Shown here in pieces: positions 60,664-64,000 of a stretch of 64,000 bases of DNA. Below the pieces are notes generated by a model. That model made no database searches. It saw only the letters and a list, made by a program, of their open reading frames with translations, and was not told the origin of the DNA. The translations under genes and the position numbers were made by a program. This DNA comes from Microvirga sp. KLBC 81 (GTDB taxonomy: Bacteria; Pseudomonadota; Alphaproteobacteria; Rhizobiales; Beijerinckiaceae), in the NCBI RefSeq assembly GCF_003075415.1, contig NZ_QDAH01000017.1, positions 1-64,000 of the forward strand, read 5' to 3'. Each line of letters starts with the position of its first letter. The first letter of the stretch is position 1.

Positions 60664-62859
60664 ATGGCCGCACAAGTTTTTACTGTTGCCCCAGCGACAG
60701 GCGACGCTAAAAAGGATACGGCCGCAATCAAAGCGGCTATCCAAGCGGCCCATAAGGCTTACCTGCAGAATCCCACCGAACAGGTGAAAGTTCAGCTCGG
60801 CACGGGAACCTATGTCGTCACCGGAGATCCGAATAACCCATCTGTCGGCCCCGTCGAGCTGCTTTCAGGTGTCGCTCTCGTCGGCAACGGCATGGGGCAA
60901 ACCACGATCAAGCTCGCCGATGACTTCAATGCCAGGATCAACGGCATCGTCCGAACAGCCCTGCAAACAGTCGAACACGTCACAGTTGCCAACCTGACCA
61001 TCGACGGGAACCGCGCGAACAACATGGGGCATCAGGCAGGCTTCATCTGCGGCATCAAGGAAGACGGATCAGGGCGCACTCAATCGGACATCACCTTGTC
61101 CGGAGTCGAGATCAAGAATTGCACGGCCTATGGCTTCAACCCCCACGAGATCACCTATGACGTAACGATCAAGGACTGCGTCTCACACGGCAATGGCCTT
61201 GATGGTTTTGTGGCCGATGGCGTGGTTGGCGGCATTTACGAAAACAACCGTGCCTTCGACAACGACCGTCACGGCTTCAACATCCAGAACGCCACCACCA
61301 ATCTCGACCTCGTCAACAACAAGGCTTACGCAAACGGATCGGCAGGCGTCACGATTCAGCGCGGCGATCTCCTTCGCGAGGGGGAGACGACCATTGAATG
61401 GGTGACCGACATTCGTATCATCGGCGGCGAGTATTATGGGAATACGAAGGAAGGCATTCTCGTCAAGCTCTCGGATGACATCACCATCGAAGGCGCCAAG
61501 GTTCACGACAATCTCCGTCAGGGCATCCGGATCGAGGGAGCGACAGACACGATCGTGCAGAACAGCACGGTCTTCAACAACTCTCAGGAGGCCGATAACA
61601 CCTACGATGAAATTCAAATCCGCCTGCGGGTCGATTCCGTAACAGGCAAGACATACTACGCCAAGAACACGCAGATCCTGAACAACACCATCTACTCGGA
61701 TAGCAGCATCAACGCACGTTATGGCGTACGCGAAGAACCCACGAACGATGACGGTGGAGCGACAGGGACCATCGTCTCGGGCAACTCGATCTCAGGGATG
61801 GACTCAGGCTCCGTCTCCGTGCCGAACTACATCTGGCTCGGCACAAGCGGAAACGACACGCTCGAAGGCACGACAGGCGGCGAAGAGATGCGCGGCCTGG
61901 CGGGCAACGACACCTACATCGTCAATCATTCCGGAGACCTCGTCGTCGAAGCCTCGGGAGCCGGGACCGATACCGTCCGGTCGAGCATCACCTACACGCT
62001 GCTGGCCAATGTCGAAAACCTGACTCTGACGGGCACGAAGGTGATCAACGGGCACGGGAACGGGCTCAACAACAGTCTCGTCGGCAACAGCGTCGCCAAT
62101 ACTCTCAAGGGCAATGACGGCAACGACACGATCGAGGGTGGGCTCGGAGTGGATTCGCTCTACGGCGGATTGGGCGATGACGCCTTCGTCCTTCGCAAGG
62201 GCGAGTTCGGCGGCGATACGATCTTCGACTTCTCCGGCAACGGCAGCGCCGCGGGAGACCGGTTGGAGTTCGCCGGGTTTACCAGCAACGCGACACTGAC
62301 CCAGACCGGGGCCAATACCTGGAGAGTCACGGACGGCACTTACACGGAGACCTTTCAAATCGCAGGCGGCGCATCCGTCCATTCAAGCGACCACAATCTG
62401 AAATCCGGCTCGGAACCCCCTCCCCCAACAACGCAGTACCCTGCCATCGGAGCCGGCACCATACAGATGGAAACGCTGCAACTGACGAACTTCACGCTTG
62501 TCAGCCTCAGCACCGCGGAAGGCGGGCGAGCCGTCGAGAACAGGAACAAGGGTGTGGAAGCCACTGCAAAAGGCACGTTCACGGGCGAGACCGGAACCTA
62601 CAAGGTGAAGGTCGTCTATTACGACGAGAGCGACGGTGCCTCTCCCATGGGCATTCGCGTCAACGGAACCACGGTCAGTTCATGGATCGCCGACAAGCAG
62701 CTAGGCTCGACGGGTGCGGATTCCAGAACGCGGACCTTCTACGAGGCCACTCTGCAGCTCACCACGGGAGCGACCCTTGAAATCTACGGCACGCGTCAAG
62801 GCGATGAACTCGTGCGGATCGATACGCTGTCGGTCAACAAATGGGACCTGATTGCTTGA
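60664..62859 (+). CDS. AlgE-type mannuronan C5-epimerase-like protein with RTX repeats; active-site Asp replaced by Asn
   Basis: 731-residue secreted protein. Residues 1-~395 form a right-handed beta-helix like the AlgE A-module (VTVANLTIDGNRANNMGHQA, GNGLDGFVADGV, NDRHGFNIQNA). The four known AlgE4 active-site positions Tyr149, Asp152, His154 and Arg195 correspond here, at a constant offset of seven, to Tyr156, Asn159, His161 and Arg202: the motif is YGFNPHE instead of YGFDPHE. RTX calcium repeats follow (LGTSGNDTLEG, GNDGNDTIEGGLGVDSLYGG), then a proline linker and a C-terminal ~130-residue beta-rich, carbohydrate-binding-like domain. No signal peptide. Start MAAQVFTVAPATG with AAGGATC upstream. 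Confidence 0.85.
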   Translation: MAAQVFTVAPATGDAKKDTAAIKAAIQAAHKAYLQNPTEQVKVQLGTGTYVVTGDPNNPSVGPVELLSGVALVGNGMGQTTIKLADDFNARINGIVRTALQTVEHVTVANLTIDGNRANNMGHQAGFICGIKEDGSGRTQSDITLSGVEIKNCTAYGFNPHEITYDVTIKDCVSHGNGLDGFVADGVVGGIYENNRAFDNDRHGFNIQNATTNLDLVNNKAYANGSAGVTIQRGDLLREGETTIEWVTDIRIIGGEYYGNTKEGILVKLSDDITIEGAKVHDNLRQGIRIEGATDTIVQNSTVFNNSQEADNTYDEIQIRLRVDSVTGKTYYAKNTQILNNTIYSDSSINARYGVREEPTNDDGGATGTIVSGNSISGMDSGSVSVPNYIWLGTSGNDTLEGTTGGEEMRGLAGNDTYIVNHSGDLVVEASGAGTDTVRSSITYTLLANVENLTLTGTKVINGHGNGLNNSLVGNSVANTLKGNDGNDTIEGGLGVDSLYGGLGDDAFVLRKGEFGGDTIFDFSGNGSAAGDRLEFAGFTSNATLTQTGANTWRVTDGTYTETFQIAGGASVHSSDHNLKSGSEPPPPTTQYPAIGAGTIQMETLQLTNFTLVSLSTAEGGRAVENRNKGVEATAKGTFTGETGTYKVKVVYYDESDGASPMGIRVNGTTVSSWIADKQLGSTGADSRTRTFYEATLQLTTGATLEIYGTRQGDELVRIDTLSVNKWDLIA

Positions 62860-63038
62860 GCCTGCCAGACGACAAGGAAAAGCAGCGGGGCGATGAACAG
62901 CCCCGCGCCGATGTCCCATCTATGCTTCGCCGCTTCAGGTAGATGGATTTGCGAAGACTGGCTCCGGGCCGGGATCGAGGTGCCCAGCCAAGAGCGATAG
63001 GATAATCAGTGATTCCGGTGAGAAACCTCTTCTGCCGG

Positions 63039-63779
63039 TCAGAGGGCTTCCCTCTTCACCAAGTGCAGATAGGTCGGGTCGAACTCGCCCGCCTGCTTCA
63101 GCCCTTCCCAATCCAGCACTTGCAAGGTCTCCCCGCGCCAGGAAATCAGGTTCTCGCCCCGGAGCTCCTGCAGCACCCGATTGACGTGCACGGTTGAGAT
63201 CCCGAGCGCATCGCCCAGTTCCGCCTGGGTGACCGGCAGACCAAAGACATGGTCCTCCACCAGCTCGGCCGCCCTCAAGCGCACGAGCAGCTCGCACAGC
63301 AGGTGCGCGATCCGGCCACGGGCTTCGCGACGCCCGAGCCCCACGATCCATTGCCGGAACACCGCCGCATCAATCAGGGTGTCGCGCCAGAACAGGTCAC
63401 CCAGACGGGGGTGGCTGCGCATGAAACTGCGCAGGGCGTCATGCTGGATGAAGGCGAGCTTGGACGGGACCAGTGTGCCGAGACTGTGATCCATCACCCT
63501 CAGGTGCAGGCTCTGAAGGTCGGGAATGTCGCCGCCGATGTGGAACGACAGGATCTGCCGCTTGCCCTCGCCCGTGAGATTGTAGCGGCAGGCGAAGCCC
63601 TCCACTATCAGGCAGCACTCGGACGGCCTGTCGCCCTCGCAGACGATGTCCTGGTCGGCCGCGACAGTCTTGAGCCGCAACGGCAGGCCCAGCAGGGCCG
63701 CCTTCTCCTCTGGCGCGAGCGGAGCGAGGCTCTCCAGCTTGCGGATCAGCGCGGCTGTATGGGGGTGAATGGTTTCCAA
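63039..63779 (-). CDS. Crp/Fnr-family transcriptional regulator
   Basis: 246-residue regulator: N-terminal cyclic-nucleotide-binding-like barrel (QDIVCEGDRPSECCLIVEGF, SFHIGGDIPDLQSLHL), a long dimer helix, and C-terminal helix-turn-helix LPVTQAELGDALGISTVHVN with RVLQELRGENLISWRG. The Cys pattern does not match the FNR iron-sulfur cluster, so the signal is probably different. Such regulators are numerous in Methylobacteriaceae. It faces the DUF6894 gene at the right edge. Confidence 0.93.
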   Translation of the reverse strand: METIHPHTAALIRKLESLAPLAPEEKAALLGLPLRLKTVAADQDIVCEGDRPSECCLIVEGFACRYNLTGEGKRQILSFHIGGDIPDLQSLHLRVMDHSLGTLVPSKLAFIQHDALRSFMRSHPRLGDLFWRDTLIDAAVFRQWIVGLGRREARGRIAHLLCELLVRLRAAELVEDHVFGLPVTQAELGDALGISTVHVNRVLQELRGENLISWRGETLQVLDWEGLKQAGEFDPTYLHLVKREAL

Positions 63780-63927
63780 GACAGCCTCCCCTTGTGGTTA
63801 GGCGGGAGCTCATGTCTCTCAGCCGCCAGCGCCTAAAGATCAGATGCTGACGATGCCCTGATTATCACAGGTGAATGCGCCCCGGGCAAGGCATGGGAAC
63901 ATCAGGACGTTACCTTGGTTGATCCGC

Positions 63928-64000
63928 ATGCCTCGCTACTATTTCGACGTCCGCGAGGGAGCGCGCTTCACTCCCGATGAGGATGGCCTGGAGTTCGACA
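63928..64000 (+). CDS. DUF6894-type small protein, N-terminal fragment (cut by window edge)
   Basis: The 24 visible residues, MPRYYFDVREGARFTPDEDG then LEFD, match the opening of a short protein family (DUF6894) present in many copies in Methylobacterium, Microvirga and Bradyrhizobium; function unknown. A weak ribosome site precedes the ATG. The rest lies beyond the window. Confidence 0.7.
   Translation, partial: MPRYYFDVREGARFTPDEDGLEFD

Overview
The window is high-GC chromosomal DNA from an alphaproteobacterium of the order Hyphomicrobiales (Rhizobiales). A Methylobacteriaceae or Microvirga-like host fits best. The evidence is a GcrA cell-cycle regulator, an HWE-family histidine kinase, a double-length dCTP deaminase, a DUF6894-type gene at the right edge, a phoR-pstSCAB-phoU-phoB cluster with a Pho box of 11-bp repeats, and a rhizobial-looking palindromic intergenic element. 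The species cannot be fixed from the sequence alone.

Region 1 (1-24.1 kb) is an organic-acid catabolic island. A malic enzyme is cut by the left edge. Next comes a minus-strand operon: a 2-hydroxyacid dehydrogenase, an RraA-type aldolase, the tripartite transporter TctC-TctB-TctA, a second 2-hydroxyacid dehydrogenase and a glycerate 2-kinase. A LysR gene faces it divergently. An FMN 2-hydroxyacid oxidase, an MFS transporter and an IclR regulator follow. A second LysR gene then faces a plus-strand operon: a PrpF isomerase, a second TctC, a small unknown gene, TctB, TctA and a two-subunit ATP-citrate-lyase-like enzyme. Behind it lie a TerC protein and an acyl-CoA thioesterase. The second operon reads as uptake of a tricarboxylate, isomerisation, activation with CoA and cleavage. 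The lyase-like subunit lacks expected active-site residues, so its true substrate is open.

Region 2 (24.1-26.9 kb) is a small accessory cluster (DUF2971 protein, cupin-like protein, membrane protein with a probable frameshift) lying against the 3' end of a tRNA-Gly(CCC) gene.

Region 3 (27-53.8 kb) is core genome. It holds dCTP deaminase, a CDP-alcohol phosphatidyltransferase, apaG, argE, the argD-argF-hslO operon with a hairpin close behind its promoter, gcrA, the phosphate regulon, a YbhN-like membrane protein, an HWE kinase, and a vitamin B12 set (cobinamide kinase, btuF, cobalamin riboswitch, btuB). A lytic transglycosylase, an MFS transporter, rfbD, metZ and a DUF2243 gene complete it.

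Region 4 (54-64 kb) has a TRAP transporter (dctP, dctQ, dctM), a run of three very small genes with good ribosome sites, and a four-helix membrane protein. It then has a divergent alginate pair: an RTX-tailed PL7 lyase and an RTX-bearing AlgE-like epimerase whose active-site Asp is replaced by Asn. A Crp/Fnr regulator and the start of a DUF6894 gene end the window.
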